Part shown: positions 51,902 to 62,838 of the stretch, in pieces
How the letters are laid out: each line of letters opens with the position of its first letter
Numbering within the stretch: the stretch's first letter is position 1
Origin: Paucimonas lemoignei
Lineage (GTDB): Bacteria; Pseudomonadota; Gammaproteobacteria; Pseudomonadales; Pseudomonadaceae
Reading direction: 5' to 3'
Assembly: GCA_900475325.1 (NCBI GenBank)
Contig: LS483371.1
Coordinates: forward strand, 2,976,001-3,040,000
Length of the DNA: 64,000 nucleotides
Notes under the pieces: generated by a model
What the model was told of the DNA's origin: nothing
Databases searched by the model: none
Seen by the model: the letters and a program-made list of their open reading frames with translations, nothing else
Program-made: the position numbers and the translations under genes

Positions 51902-53089
51902 TCAGTCGCCACCCTTCATGCGACGCGCGATCAGGTAAACCCCGAAGCCCACCAGGGCTGTGGCGGCACCGATGTAACCGGTGCTGGTCCAGCCAAGCCC
52001 TGCCGTAATTGCCATGCCGCCAAACCAGGGTCCCAGTGCATTGGCCAGGTTGAACGCCGCATGGTTGGACGCCGCGGCCAGGCTCGGCGCTTCGTGAGCG
52101 ATGTCCATCAGGCGAATCTGCAAGGGCGCGGCCAAAGCCACCATGGTGCCCACCAGGCCAATGCTCAACATCACGCTCCACAGCGCACCTGCAGCGAACG
52201 GGAAGAACAGCAACACGGCCATCGACCAGAGCAGCAGCACGCCGACTGCGCGGAACTGCATGCGGTCGAACAGTTTGCCGCCCACGATATTGCCGATAAT
52301 GCCGCCCACACCAAAGGCTGCCAGCGCGAAGGGAATCCACTGTGGCGTAACGCGAGTCACTTCGAGCATGGTCGGTGCCAGGTAACTGAACACGCAGAAC
52401 ATGCCGGCAAACCCGATGGCACCAATGGCCAGCGCCATCCACACCTGAGGTTTGGTAAAGGCGCGCAGCTCTTTGCGAGGATCACTGCGCGGCTCATCGC
52501 GACGGTCCGGCACAAAGTGCCAGACCAGCCCGATGGTGCACAGCGCGATCAGCCCCACCAGGGCAAATGCAGAGCGCCAGCCGAAAAACTGGCCGAGGAG
52601 GGTGGCGATGGGGTTGCCCAACAGCATCGCCAGGGTCAGCCCCATCATCACCCGCGCCACGGCGCCCGCGCGCTTATTGGACGGCACCATGCTGGAAGCC
52701 ACGACGGCGGCAATCCCGAAATAAGCCCCATGGGGCAAACCGCTGATAAAACGAAAGGCAACCAGACTGCCAAACGTCGGGGTGAATGCAGTCGCCATGT
52801 TACCCAGCGCGTACAGCGCCATGAGCCACAACAACATGTGCTTGCGCAGCAGCTTGGCGCCAAGAATGGCCAACAGCGGCGCCCCGACCATCACGCCCAG
52901 CGCGTACGCACTGATGGCGTGACCGACCTGAGGCTCGCTGAGTTGCAGATTGTTGGCGATATCAGGCATCAATCCCATGATCGCGAATTCGCCCGTACCA
53001 ATGGCGAAAGCGCCCACGGCCATGGCAGCTTCCATTTTGGTCGCAGCGCGCGGGGACAACACGTGTCCGGGTGTTTGCTGGATAGACAT
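51902..53089 (-). CDS. MFS transporter, DHA1 family efflux protein
   Basis: 395 aa, 12 predicted helices. FAIGTGEFAIMGLMPDIA near residue 25 and the ISGLPHGAYFGIAAVVAS motif near 110 are characteristic of the AraJ/YdhP-like sugar or drug exporters. Start ATG 53089 gives the family N-terminus; the frame opens at 53140 with weaker support. No linked regulator. Confidence 0.87.
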   Translation of the reverse strand: MSIQQTPGHVLSPRAATKMEAAMAVGAFAIGTGEFAIMGLMPDIANNLQLSEPQVGHAISAYALGVMVGAPLLAILGAKLLRKHMLLWLMALYALGNMATAFTPTFGSLVAFRFISGLPHGAYFGIAAVVASSMVPSNKRAGAVARVMMGLTLAMLLGNPIATLLGQFFGWRSAFALVGLIALCTIGLVWHFVPDRRDEPRSDPRKELRAFTKPQVWMALAIGAIGFAGMFCVFSYLAPTMLEVTRVTPQWIPFALAAFGVGGIIGNIVGGKLFDRMQFRAVGVLLLWSMAVLLFFPFAAGALWSVMLSIGLVGTMVALAAPLQIRLMDIAHEAPSLAAASNHAAFNLANALGPWFGGMAITAGLGWTSTGYIGAATALVGFGVYLIARRMKGGD

Positions 53090-53243
53090 GCGTCGTTCCG
53101 TTTTCAAAAGGTCAAAAGGTAGATCGACGATGCTCATCAAACAACGGCGAAGCCGTCTAGAACCGGCGCTGCTCAGATAGTTCCGAGCGTTGTGTCATTG
53201 GGTGGGAATGGTTTGAACCTCATGCCAGCTCTAAACTACCGCG

Positions 53244-53669
53244 TCATTGCTTGAGCCAGGATGGCAATTCAGATGCAGGGCAATAGGTGAACGACGTCGC
53301 TTTTACGCCTTCACCTGCAACAAAGGTCAGTGCGTCCTGGATCATGATCGATTCACGAGCAACCACGCGAGGACCATCGCCTGCCGACGTATCGATGCAG
53401 GATTGGTCGACGATATAACGCTTACCCGTTGTTTTGATGACCTTCGCGACGCAGGCGTGGGTAGCGGACCCATGGATGCCCTTGCCGTCATAAATACGGA
53501 TACCGGCATTCGCCGGGTCTGCACAATTTAGACCTCTGGCAATGAAAACGCCGGGCTTGAGCGGGAAGACCCCGCCCGGTTTTGGCGTGTTATCAACGCT
53601 GGCAAGCGCGCAACCTGAAGCAAGGGAGCAGACGGTGATGGTGGCGCTCGCTAACAAATTCTTGAACAT
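53244..53669 (-). CDS. small secreted hypothetical protein
   Basis: 141 aa with an N-terminal signal (LLASATITVCSLASGCALAS). Cleavage may be by signal peptidase I after ALA, or, if ASGC is a lipobox, it may be lipidated. Four cysteines lie in the mature part (NCADP, HACVA, SCIDT, YCPA), enough for two disulfides. No family recognised. The ATG at 53669 is preferred to the TTG three bases earlier. A palindrome lies about 120 bp upstream. Confidence 0.75.
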   Translation of the reverse strand: MFKNLLASATITVCSLASGCALASVDNTPKPGGVFPLKPGVFIARGLNCADPANAGIRIYDGKGIHGSATHACVAKVIKTTGKRYIVDQSCIDTSAGDGPRVVARESIMIQDALTFVAGEGVKATSFTYCPASELPSWLKQ

Positions 53670-53787
53670 CAAAAGCTCTTGTATTTCAGGTAGGTGACGG
53701 GGACTCGGTATTAGCCAAGGGTCGAGCCGAAGGATGGCTCGTTGAGAGCATGGAGGCTAGAACACCTGTGCCATAGTCTTGATTTAA

Positions 53788-53803
53788 CATAATATACATT
53801 ATG
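53788..53803. promoter_or_regulatory. perfect palindrome CATAATATACATTATG
   Basis: Sixteen bases, fully symmetric (CATAAT-ATAC-ATTATG), in the 256-bp gap between the IclR gene end and the secreted-protein gene. Symmetry and AT-rich content suggest an operator; no T-run makes it a terminator. Confidence 0.5.
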
Positions 53804-53925
53804 CGTACCCATGAATTTCACCGTGGGGGTGCTTCTCCTGGTCATTGAAGGACGTTTCGACCGCCTTCATAAAACTAGCCTGAAACTTTTACCCTTTTAA
53901 AAGAAGGTCTGAGTTCAGTTCTCTT

Positions 53926-54690
53926 TTACTCATTGATACGCCGGGCAAGGCTATTGGCGCTGTCGATCAGTACCCGGCGATAGTCATTGTAATTACTCTT
54001 CGCGTCGGCACGTGGCGCCACGATGCACAGGGTCGCAATGGCAATGCCCTTCGGGTCTTTGACCGGCGCGGCGAAGCAATGAGTGAAGGTGTCGGCGACG
54101 CTATCGAACGAGAAAAAACCATCGACACCGGCTTGACGGATTTCGCCCAGGAATTGCTCCAGCGACAAACGCCTACCGTTGGGCAGGATGAAGTCATCGG
54201 GGTCGATCAGGTCGATGATGGCCTGGTCGCTCAAATGCGCCAGCAACAGGCGCCCGGACGCGGTCCACGGAATCGGGGCGTTTTCACCGATGTCTGAGGA
54301 GATGCGAAAATGCCGCTCGCCCTCTTTCATCAGTGCCACCGTGTATTTGCGCCCGTTGAGCAGGCACATCTGCGCGGTTTCACGGGTCTGGCTAACGATT
54401 TCCTGCAGGGCATGATCGGCCTCGCGTGTCAGGTCGAAATGACGCAAATGCGCTTGTCCGAGGAAGTAGAGCTGACGACCGAGGTAGACGTGACCGTCCT
54501 TGCCAACCGGTTCAAGGATGCGCCGCTCCAGCAGCGAGGCCACCAGTTCGTAGACCGTGGATTTGGGGCTGCCGATGCCGCTGGCGATGTCATTCGGGCG
54601 CAACGGCTGGCCGATCTCCTTGAGGAAATCGAGGATATCGAACGCCCGGTCCAGGCCCCGGGCCCGGCGTTTGATGGTGTCTTCGGTCAT
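53926..54690 (-). CDS. IclR-family transcriptional regulator
   Basis: 254 aa. N-terminal helix-turn-helix (RAFDILDFLKEIGQPLRPNDIAS, GSPKSTVYELVASLLERR) and a C-terminal IclR effector domain (GRKYTVALMKEG, ENAPIPWTASGRLLLAHLS, GVDGFFSFDSVADTFTHCFAAPVKD). It lies downstream of the RidA/ABC genes on the same strand and is the obvious candidate regulator. The ATG at 54690 is used. Confidence 0.92.
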   Translation of the reverse strand: MTEDTIKRRARGLDRAFDILDFLKEIGQPLRPNDIASGIGSPKSTVYELVASLLERRILEPVGKDGHVYLGRQLYFLGQAHLRHFDLTREADHALQEIVSQTRETAQMCLLNGRKYTVALMKEGERHFRISSDIGENAPIPWTASGRLLLAHLSDQAIIDLIDPDDFILPNGRRLSLEQFLGEIRQAGVDGFFSFDSVADTFTHCFAAPVKDPKGIAIATLCIVAPRADAKSNYNDYRRVLIDSANSLARRINE

Positions 54691-54721
54691 GTCAGTGTTT
54701 CCCAATCAAATTCGCCCTAAA

Positions 54722-54803
54722 GAGCTGCCGCAGGCTGTGAGCGTCTGGTCGTGCCTTTGTGGCATGTTCAAAAAGGCCAGAAGATCGCAGCTTTCGGCCG
54801 CTC
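54722..54803. repeat. REP pair (BIME-like) upstream of the IclR gene
   Basis: GAGCTGCCGCAGGCTGTGAG at 54722-54741 and its degenerate inverse GATCGCAGCTTTCGGCCGCT from 54783 fit the Pseudomonas REP pattern in facing orientation. Confidence 0.7.
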
Positions 54804-54824
54804 ATGCAAAAGCGAGCGCCGTGT

Positions 54825-55214
54825 TCAGGGCTTTTTCTTGTAGGCGATGCAGTCGATCTCGACTTTGCAATCGACCATCATGTTCGCCTGCACACAGGCC
54901 CGCGACGGTGCATGCTCACTTTTAAAGTACTCCGAGAACACCTTGTTGAAACTCGTGAAATCCCGCGGATCTTCCAACCACACTCCGGTACGAACCACAT
55001 CTTCGAGGCCATAACCGGCCTCTTCGAGAATCGCGATCAGGTTCTTCATGGTCTGGTGGGTCTGCTCGACGATACCACCCACAATGATCTCGCCCTCCAC
55101 CGCCGGCACCTGACCAGAAATGTGCAGCCAGCCATCGGCTTCAACGGCGCGGGCAAAAGGACGAGGCGTACCGCCGGCGGCGGAGCTGCCGGTGCCGTAA
55201 CGAGTAATGCTCAT
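54825..55214 (-). CDS. RidA family protein linked to amino-acid ABC transporter
   Basis: 129 aa; conserved GGTPRPFARAVEADGWLHISGQVP, DPRDFTSFNKVFSEYF and the Arg-containing SRACVQANMMVDCKVEIDCIA. It should hydrolyse imine/enamine intermediates of amino-acid breakdown. It sits 45 bp after the ABC ATPase gene with AGGA before the ATG, so it is probably the last gene of that operon. Confidence 0.9.
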   Translation of the reverse strand: MSITRYGTGSSAAGGTPRPFARAVEADGWLHISGQVPAVEGEIIVGGIVEQTHQTMKNLIAILEEAGYGLEDVVRTGVWLEDPRDFTSFNKVFSEYFKSEHAPSRACVQANMMVDCKVEIDCIAYKKKP

Positions 55215-55258
55215 GAGTGTTTTCCTGTTTGAAATGTGAAGAATGGTTTTGAATAAAA

Positions 55259-56065
55259 TCAGAACCGCGTGTTTTTGAGAAACTCGGCCAGACGCGGTGA
55301 TTGCGGGCGTTCGAATAATTCCTTGGGTGGCCCCTGCTCTTCGATACGCCCTTGATTCATGAAGACGATCTTGTCCGACACCTCGAAAGCGAAGCGCATT
55401 TCGTGGGTCACGAGCAGCATGGTCATGCCCTCGTCTGCCAGGCCCTTGATCACGCTCAGCACTTCGCCGACCAGTTCCGGATCAAGGGCCGAGGTCACTT
55501 CGTCGAACAGCATCAGGCTCGGGTTCATCGCAATCGCCCGGGCGATCGCCACACGCTGTTGCTGGCCGCCGGACAGCTGGCCGGGAAAGTGATCGCGGCG
55601 CTCCAGCAGGCCGACGCGCTCCAGCCACTTTTCGGCCAGGGCCACAGCCTGGTCCTTGTGCAGCTTCTTGACCTTCAACAGACCCAGCGTGATGTTTTGC
55701 AACGCCGTAAGGTGCGGGAACAGGTTGAACTGCTGGAACGCCATGCCGGTCATCGCGCGATGGCGGGCAATGACTTTATCTGAGTGCCGGACGCGCTTGC
55801 CGTTGACTTCGTCATAACCGATCGACTGGCCATCGAGCACGATTTGCCCGCCCTGGAACTCTTCGAGCATGTTGACGCAACGCAGCAGCGTGGTCTTGCC
55901 CGAGCCGCTGGAACCGATCAGCGTCACCACGTTGCCGCGTTGCATGGTCAGGTCGACGCCCTTGAGCACCTCGAGCTTGCCGTATTGTTTGTGCAGACCG
56001 CGAATGTCCAGCAGCGTCTGGCCGTTTCGAGGGTCTTGTACGTTAGAGAGTGCAGTTTGAGTCAT
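55259..56065 (-). CDS. polar amino-acid ABC transporter ATP-binding protein
   Basis: 268-aa GlnQ/HisP-type ATPase: Walker [12 protein letters not shown] near residue 52, Q-loop FQQFNLFPH, signature [15 protein letters not shown] near 163 and Walker [14 protein letters not shown] near 188, H-loop TH. One oddity: the Walker B reads DEVTSALD. It overlaps the permease gene by four bases. Confidence 0.93.
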   Translation of the reverse strand: MTQTALSNVQDPRNGQTLLDIRGLHKQYGKLEVLKGVDLTMQRGNVVTLIGSSGSGKTTLLRCVNMLEEFQGGQIVLDGQSIGYDEVNGKRVRHSDKVIARHRAMTGMAFQQFNLFPHLTALQNITLGLLKVKKLHKDQAVALAEKWLERVGLLERRDHFPGQLSGGQQQRVAIARAIAMNPSLMLFDEVTSALDPELVGEVLSVIKGLADEGMTMLLVTHEMRFAFEVSDKIVFMNQGRIEEQGPPKELFERPQSPRLAEFLKNTRF

Positions 56066-56724
56066 GGCAAGGCCACCCGCTTTTCAATGTGCCGGCCGAG
56101 TAATTCGATGGCGTAATTGATGACGAAAAACAGAAATCCGGCGAACAGGTAAAACTCGAGTGTCATGAACGTCCGGGCGATGATCTGTTGGGTACTGAGC
56201 AGCAACTCGGCGACACCGATCACCGACAACAGCGTTGAAGCCTTGACGATCTCGGTGGACGAGTTGACCCAGGTCGGCAAAATCTGCCGCAGTGCTTGAG
56301 GTAACAGCACGTAACCGAGGGCTTGATAAAATGTCAGGCCGATCGCCTTGCTCGCTTCCATCTGACCACTTGGCAATGCCTGCAATGCACCGCGCACAAT
56401 CTCGGCGACGTGGGAACCGCAGAACAGGGTCAGTCCCAATGCGCCAGCCTGGAACGCGCTGATCTGCCAGCCCAGTGCCGGCGCCATATAAAAGCAGGCC
56501 AACACCAGCACAAATACCGGCGTGCCGCGAATGATGTCCACGTAAAAACGGAACGGCGCGCGCATCCAGATATTGCCGTAGGTCAGCACAAGCCCGGCGA
56601 CAATGCCCACCATCGTGCCCAGCAGAATCGCCAGTGCCGACACTTGCACACTGGTCAAAAAGCCTTGCCACAGGACTTCGCGGGCAACCCACAACTCATG
56701 CAACCAACTGGGTGATTCGTACAT
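56062..56724 (-). CDS. polar amino-acid ABC transporter permease
   Basis: 220-aa HisM/GlnP-type permease with about five membrane segments and the EAA loop [32 protein letters not shown] near residue 140, which couples to the ATPase. It overlaps the ATPase gene and follows the other permease gene by eight bases. Confidence 0.92.
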   Translation of the reverse strand: MYESPSWLHELWVAREVLWQGFLTSVQVSALAILLGTMVGIVAGLVLTYGNIWMRAPFRFYVDIIRGTPVFVLVLACFYMAPALGWQISAFQAGALGLTLFCGSHVAEIVRGALQALPSGQMEASKAIGLTFYQALGYVLLPQALRQILPTWVNSSTEIVKASTLLSVIGVAELLLSTQQIIARTFMTLEFYLFAGFLFFVINYAIELLGRHIEKRVALP

Positions 56725-56732
56725 GGGGCCTC

Positions 56733-57395
56733 CTATCGGCGGATCGCCAGGCGCTGCTCGAGGTAACGCAGCAACATGGCAATGAGGTAACAGGCAGCAA
56801 CGTAGAGCGCTGTGGTCACCATCCAGGTTTCAATCACCCGGTAGCTCTCGACATTGATCTTGCGCGCGTAATAAGTCAGCTCCGGCACGGCAATCGCCGC
56901 CGCCAGTGATGTGTCCTTGAACAGCGAAATGAAGTTGTTAGACAGCGCCGGCAGCACATTGCGCAGCATCACCGGGACGGTGACATAAGCTTTGACCTGC
57001 CATTCGCTGAGACCGATGGCAAGCCCGGCTTCACGCTGACCCTTGGCAATGCTCAACAGACCGCCACGGAACACTTCGGTCAGATACGCCCCGGCGTACA
57101 GCGACAGCGTAATGATGAACGACGGGATTTTATCCAGACGAATCCCAAGGCCTGGCAAAGCGAAGTAGATCAACAGGATCAACACCAGAATCGGTGTGTT
57201 ACGGACCACCGTCACATAGATCGACGCCAGCACCCGTAACGCGCGATGCTTTGACAGCAACGCAAACGCCATCATCAGGCCGATCACGCAACCGATGGCG
57301 ATCGACACCAGCGCCAGCTCCAGGCCCAGTCCGAGCCCCGCCAGCAAGGTGTCGAAATCGCGCCACACGGCGGCAAAATTCAACTGATAGTTCAT
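56733..57395 (-). CDS. polar amino-acid ABC transporter permease
   Basis: 220-aa partner permease; RNTPILVLILLIYFALP and the EAA loop EAGLAIGLSEWQVKAYVTVPVMLRNVLPALSNN near residue 140. The two permeases likely form a heterodimer. Confidence 0.92.
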   Translation of the reverse strand: MNYQLNFAAVWRDFDTLLAGLGLGLELALVSIAIGCVIGLMMAFALLSKHRALRVLASIYVTVVRNTPILVLILLIYFALPGLGIRLDKIPSFIITLSLYAGAYLTEVFRGGLLSIAKGQREAGLAIGLSEWQVKAYVTVPVMLRNVLPALSNNFISLFKDTSLAAAIAVPELTYYARKINVESYRVIETWMVTTALYVAACYLIAMLLRYLEQRLAIRR

Positions 57396-57447
57396 GGTCA
57401 GCGGTACCTTGAGCGGGGCGACTCATCACCGCCCCGCTCTCACGGAA

Positions 57448-58296
57448 TTATTTGAATTCGACAGGGAAGCCGATGGCTGGCGTAGGCAGATCCACCCCAA
57501 ACCACTGCTTGAAGGACGCCGCGTAGGCCGGGAACTCGACGCCGGTCATGGCCTCATGCAAGGCAGTGTTGACGAAGTTCAGCCAATCCTGATCGCCGCG
57601 CTTGACTGCACAGGCGTAGGTTTGCGGGCTCCAGGCGTAAGCCGGGCTCCGATAGCGGCCTGGGTTCTGCACCATCAGGTACTTAACCGACGATTGATCG
57701 GTGGCTGCTGCATCGGCACGGCCGGAGTTCACGGCCTGGTACATCAAGTCCACGCTGTCGTACTGATCGACCTTGGCGCTGGGCAACGCCTGATGCACCA
57801 GCTCTTCGGCGTACACGTTCTGCAACACCGCCACCGTCACCTTGTCACCCGCCGCTTTCAGGTCTTCGATTTCCTTGTAATTGCTTTTGGCCGGCAGCAG
57901 CAGGCCGACGCCTTCGCGGTAGTAAGGCAGCGTGAACGCAACCTGCTGCGCACGGCTGGCGGTCACGGTGATGAACTGGCAGCTGATGTCGACCTTGTCA
58001 GTCAGCAGATTGGGAATCCGCGCATCGGACGACTGCACCACGTACTCGACCTTGGTCGGGTCGTTGAACAAACCCTTGGCAATCATGTGCCCGATGTCGA
58101 TATCAAAACCCTGCAACTTGCCATCCGCACCCTGAAAGTGCCACGGCGCATTGGTACTGCCCGTCCCCACGATCAGTTTCCCGCGGGCCAGCACGCTATC
58201 GAGCTTGCTGTCCGCCGCCTGGGCCACGCCCATGGCGGCAGCCGAAGCTGCACAGAGAAAAACACACGCTTTAAACAAGGAAGGTCGGCGATGCAT
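57448..58296 (-). CDS. amino-acid ABC transporter periplasmic binding protein
   Basis: 282 aa with a Sec signal peptide (about residues 1-27, cleavage after AQA) and the bacterial family 3 solute-binding fold: GKLIVGTGSTNAPWHFQGADGKLQGFDIDIG, then DISCQFITVTASRAQQVAFTLPYY. The ligand is probably a polar or modified amino acid. GGAG lies eight bases before the ATG at 58296. It heads the four-gene transporter operon plus RidA. Confidence 0.92.
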   Translation of the reverse strand: MHRRPSLFKACVFLCAASAAAMGVAQAADSKLDSVLARGKLIVGTGSTNAPWHFQGADGKLQGFDIDIGHMIAKGLFNDPTKVEYVVQSSDARIPNLLTDKVDISCQFITVTASRAQQVAFTLPYYREGVGLLLPAKSNYKEIEDLKAAGDKVTVAVLQNVYAEELVHQALPSAKVDQYDSVDLMYQAVNSGRADAAATDQSSVKYLMVQNPGRYRSPAYAWSPQTYACAVKRGDQDWLNFVNTALHEAMTGVEFPAYAASFKQWFGVDLPTPAIGFPVEFK

Positions 58297-58834
58297 GGCA
58301 AGCACTCCAGGATGGTTTTATTCCACTGTAGCGGAACATGGTATGTAACAACGGAATAGCCAGCAGAAAGCGTGCCACAGGCCAGGGGGAGAATGCTGAA
58401 GGGCAACAAAAGGTGTTTTGAATCAGAGGGATGCGAGAAGTCGTTAAACCAGGGTTGAGAAAGTGAAAGGCGGGAACCGCTACCAATGGCTACGGCAGAT
58501 GGGGAGCAAGTTCACATTGGGTGCGGATGTGCCCGTTTGTGTGGCGTCCTTGGAGTGAGCTACCTGGAGGGCGGCAGTCTTCGCGAGTCGGCTCGCGCTC
58601 CTATTTATGGATTCGATGGACGACTCGCCCCCCTGCCCTGGCCCACCGGCATCTCTCGCCACCGAAGCCAGGCATACTCCGATGGCGGATCTGTGGGATC
58701 GAATGAGGGTGAAACGTGGGTGTGCAGCGGCACCCATTACGCAGGGAACCGCCGAAGCCGATACCTTTGGCTTCCAGTAAATACACGCGCGCGGCCCACT
58801 GCGCCCCAGCGAGGCGCGTCGAAGTCGGAACACC
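58297..58834. other. gene-free region with a REP unit, upstream of the amino-acid ABC operon
   Basis: About 540 bp. TCTTCGCGAGTCGGCTCGCG at 58578-58597, followed by CTCCTA, is a REP-like unit. ORFs across 58480-58890 on both strands read like translations of a dispersed intergenic repeat rather than proteins (Arg/Ser/Gly-rich, no start site). Confidence 0.6.
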
Positions 58835-59888
<1,054 letters not shown>

Positions 59889-59892
<4 letters not shown>

Positions 59893-60929
59893 CGTGCGCC
59901 TCCCTGGATGACTGCAAGATCGGCGGGCAGTTCTTGCCAACGAACACAACGCAGCTGGTGACCCTGTTCAACTTCTTCAAGTGCCGGTGCCAGGCTGTCG
60001 CAGCGTCCGGCAATGCTGAAGGCACAACGCGGATGGAAGGCGCACCCGGCTGGCGGGGCCGCCGGGTCCGGGACAAAACCCGCAATGGTGCCCAGATCGC
60101 CCTGCCCCAACCCGGCGTGTTCAAAACGCGGCACGGCGGCGAGCAGACCCCGGGTGTAAGGCATGCGCGGCGACGACAGCACCTGCGCCACACTGCCCTG
60201 CTCCACGATTCGCCCGGCGTACATCACCATCACTCGGTCGGCAATTTCCGCCACCACTCCAAAGTTATGGGTGATAAACAGGATCGCCATGCCGTTCTTC
60301 TTTTGCAGGTTGCGCAACAGGTCGAGAATCTGGGCCTGCACCGTGACATCCAGCGCGGTGGTGGGCTCATCGGCGATTAACACGTCAGGCTCCATGGCCA
60401 GAGCAATCGCGATCATCACCCGCTGGCGCATCCCGCCGGACAACTCATGAGGAAAACACTCCATGCGTTGCGCCGGTTCAGGAATGCCCACCTGCTCCAG
60501 CAATGCCAACGCCCGGGCCCGCGCCTGGGCTTTGCTCAGGTGGTCATGAAAGCGGATGGCCTCGGCAATCTGATCAGCGACCCTGTGCACCGGGTTAAGC
60601 GAGGTCAGTGGTTCCTGAAAGATCATCGCCACCCGGTTGCCGCGCACGTGGCGCATCTGCTGTTCGCTCATGGCTACCAGATCAATCGCATGGCCGTTGC
60701 TGTCGGCCACCACGGCGCTGCCTTCGATGCGGGTCTTCGGCGCCTGGGCCAGCAGCTTCATGACCGCAAGGCTGGTGACGCTTTTGCCGGAACCGCTCTC
60801 CCCGACCAACGCCAATGTCTCGCCGGCGCGGATGCTGAAGTTGATGTCGTGCACCACCGGCACGTAGCCGTTGCCTCGGCGAAAGGCGACGCTGAGGCCG
60901 GACACGCTGATTTTTTCATCTGCGTTCAT
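59889..60929 (-). CDS. oligopeptide ABC transporter ATP-binding protein (DppD/OppD type)
   Basis: 346 aa: Walker [15 protein letters not shown] near residue 40, signature [17 protein letters not shown] near 162, Walker [15 protein letters not shown]-loop FITHNFG, and the C-terminal cysteine cluster [17 protein letters not shown] of Opp/Dpp ATPases. Overlaps both neighbours by four bases. Confidence 0.93.
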
Positions 60930-61813
60930 TTCAGGTCACTCCTGCCGTCCAGCGCATCGCGCAGACCGTCACCGATGAAGTTGAAACTGGTCACTGCCAG
61001 GGTGATCGCCAGGCCGGGAATGATTGCCAGCCACGGGGCTTTGCCCAGGTACTGCTGCGCGGCGTTGAGCATGTTGCCCCAGCTCGGCAGCGGCGGTTGA
61101 ATGCCATATCCGAGAAAGCTGATGTACGCCTCCAGCAGGATGGCGTTGGCGATGGTCAGGGTCGCGGCGACGATAATCGGGCCGATGGCATTCGGCACCA
61201 GCTCGCGAAACATGATCCAGCGATTGCTTGCGCCTACCATGCGCGCCGCCAGGGTGAAATCCCGTTCACGCAACGAGCGAATCTCGGCCTCGACGATGCG
61301 GGAGATTTCCATCCAGCTGGTCACGGCGATGATCAAGGTGATCATCATGGGACTGGGCTTGATGAACGCCGCCAGCACCAGCACCAGAAACACGCTGGGG
61401 AACGACAGGAAGGCATCGACGAAGCGCATCAAGGCCGCGCCGATCCAGCCTCGGTAATACCCGGCAACCACACCGATCAAAGTGCCGATCACGGTACTGA
61501 TCAGCATCGCAAAGAAACCCACCAGCAACGAAATCCGCCCGGCATTGAGCAGCCGTGCGGCGGTGTCCCGGCCCAGGGCGTCGGTGCCCAGATAGTGATT
61601 GCCGGTCAGCGGTGGCGCAAATCGATTGCGGATGTCGATGGACAGGTCGTTGTAGGGCAGCAGCCAGGGCCCGAACACACAGGCCAGCACCAACAGGGTG
61701 ATCATCACCACCCCAAGCACCGCCAGCTTGTGGCGCATGAAACGCGCAAGGGTCGGGTTGCTGAACCAGGCCAGACGGCCGGATGACGGCAGATAAGTCG
61801 CAGCAGTAGCCAT
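60926..61813 (-). CDS. oligopeptide ABC transporter permease (DppC/OppC type)
   Basis: 295 aa with about six membrane helices, the N-terminal RFMRHKLAVLGVVMITLLVLACVF segment and the NHYLGTDALGRDTAARLL motif of DppC-type permeases; the EAA-like loop EIRSLRERDFTLAARMVGASNRWIMFRELVPN is near residue 195. ATG 61813 has AGGAG eight bases upstream. Confidence 0.92.
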   Translation of the reverse strand: MATAATYLPSSGRLAWFSNPTLARFMRHKLAVLGVVMITLLVLACVFGPWLLPYNDLSIDIRNRFAPPLTGNHYLGTDALGRDTAARLLNAGRISLLVGFFAMLISTVIGTLIGVVAGYYRGWIGAALMRFVDAFLSFPSVFLVLVLAAFIKPSPMMITLIIAVTSWMEISRIVEAEIRSLRERDFTLAARMVGASNRWIMFRELVPNAIGPIIVAATLTIANAILLEAYISFLGYGIQPPLPSWGNMLNAAQQYLGKAPWLAIIPGLAITLAVTSFNFIGDGLRDALDGRSDLK

Positions 61814-61827
61814 GTGCAATGCTCCTT

Positions 61828-62778
61828 TTAACCGAGTCGGACGCGGGGGTCTGCAACGCCTACCAGCAGATCCGCAAGCAGATTGCCGAGCAGCACCAGA
61901 ATGGCCGAGAACATCAGAATGCCCATGATCACCGGGTAGTCGCTGTAACCCAGGCTGTCGAGAAACAGCCGACCCATACCCGGCCAGGTGAACACCGTTT
62001 CGGTCACCAGCGCGCCACCGAGAATCGTCGGGATTTGCAGCCCCGCCAGGGTGATCATCGGCAACAAGGCGTTGCGAATAACGTGATGGGTCAACACCCG
62101 TCGATACGGCAGGCCTTTGGCGCGGGCCGTACGCACGAAGTCCTGATCGATGACGTCCAGGGTCGCCGAGCGCATGTAACGGCTCCAGACCGCCACGTTG
62201 ACCAGGGCCAGAACCGCCACCGGCAGAATCAGGTGGATCGCGTAATCACCCAGGGATTCGTCACCGATGGTGTACATGTTGCCCGCAGGCAGCCAGCCTA
62301 GGTGCAGGGAAAACAGGAAGATCGCCACCAGGCCAAACCAGAACGTCGGGATCGACAACGCCACCATCGCCCCCACCGTGGCCAATGTGTCGAACACCGA
62401 ATAGCGGCGCACCGCACCCAGCACCCCGACCCAGGTGCCGACGATCACCGACAAGACAGTGGCGGTGCCCATCAACAGGAGCGTGGCGGGCAGATGACCG
62501 GCGATGACGCTGAGCACCGGGCGGCCATCTCGAAATGAATGGCCCCAGTCGCCGATAAACAGACGGGTGAACCACTCGAAGTACTGCACCATCAGCGGAC
62601 GATTCAGGCCCATCTGCTCGGCGATGCGATCCAGTTCGGCCTGGCTCATGCCGGGATTGAGCGCAAATTGTGACATCGGTCCACCGGGTGCCAGATTAAG
62701 CACGATGAACCCGATCAGCGACACCAGCACCAGAACGATTGCACTCTGGCCCAGGCGATTAAGAATGTATTGGGGCAT
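61828..62778 (-). CDS. oligopeptide ABC transporter permease (DppB/OppB type)
   Basis: 316 aa; starts MPQYILNRLGQSAIVLVLVSLIGFIVLNLAPGGP, the usual DppB N-terminus, and contains DFVRTARAKGLPYRRVLTHHVIRNALLPMIT, the EAA loop, near residue 200. It is 14 bp before the DppC-type gene. Confidence 0.92.
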   Translation of the reverse strand: MPQYILNRLGQSAIVLVLVSLIGFIVLNLAPGGPMSQFALNPGMSQAELDRIAEQMGLNRPLMVQYFEWFTRLFIGDWGHSFRDGRPVLSVIAGHLPATLLLMGTATVLSVIVGTWVGVLGAVRRYSVFDTLATVGAMVALSIPTFWFGLVAIFLFSLHLGWLPAGNMYTIGDESLGDYAIHLILPVAVLALVNVAVWSRYMRSATLDVIDQDFVRTARAKGLPYRRVLTHHVIRNALLPMITLAGLQIPTILGGALVTETVFTWPGMGRLFLDSLGYSDYPVIMGILMFSAILVLLGNLLADLLVGVADPRVRLG

Positions 62779-62838
62779 GGCGTATTCCTTCTGAAAGCAG
62801 AACTACGCCCGGTGAACATACCGGGCGCTGACAGGCCG

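Noticed and set aside
51887..53122. 411-codon plus-strand frame
   Set aside because: Antisense of the DHA1 exporter; His/Gln-rich translation and no start signals.
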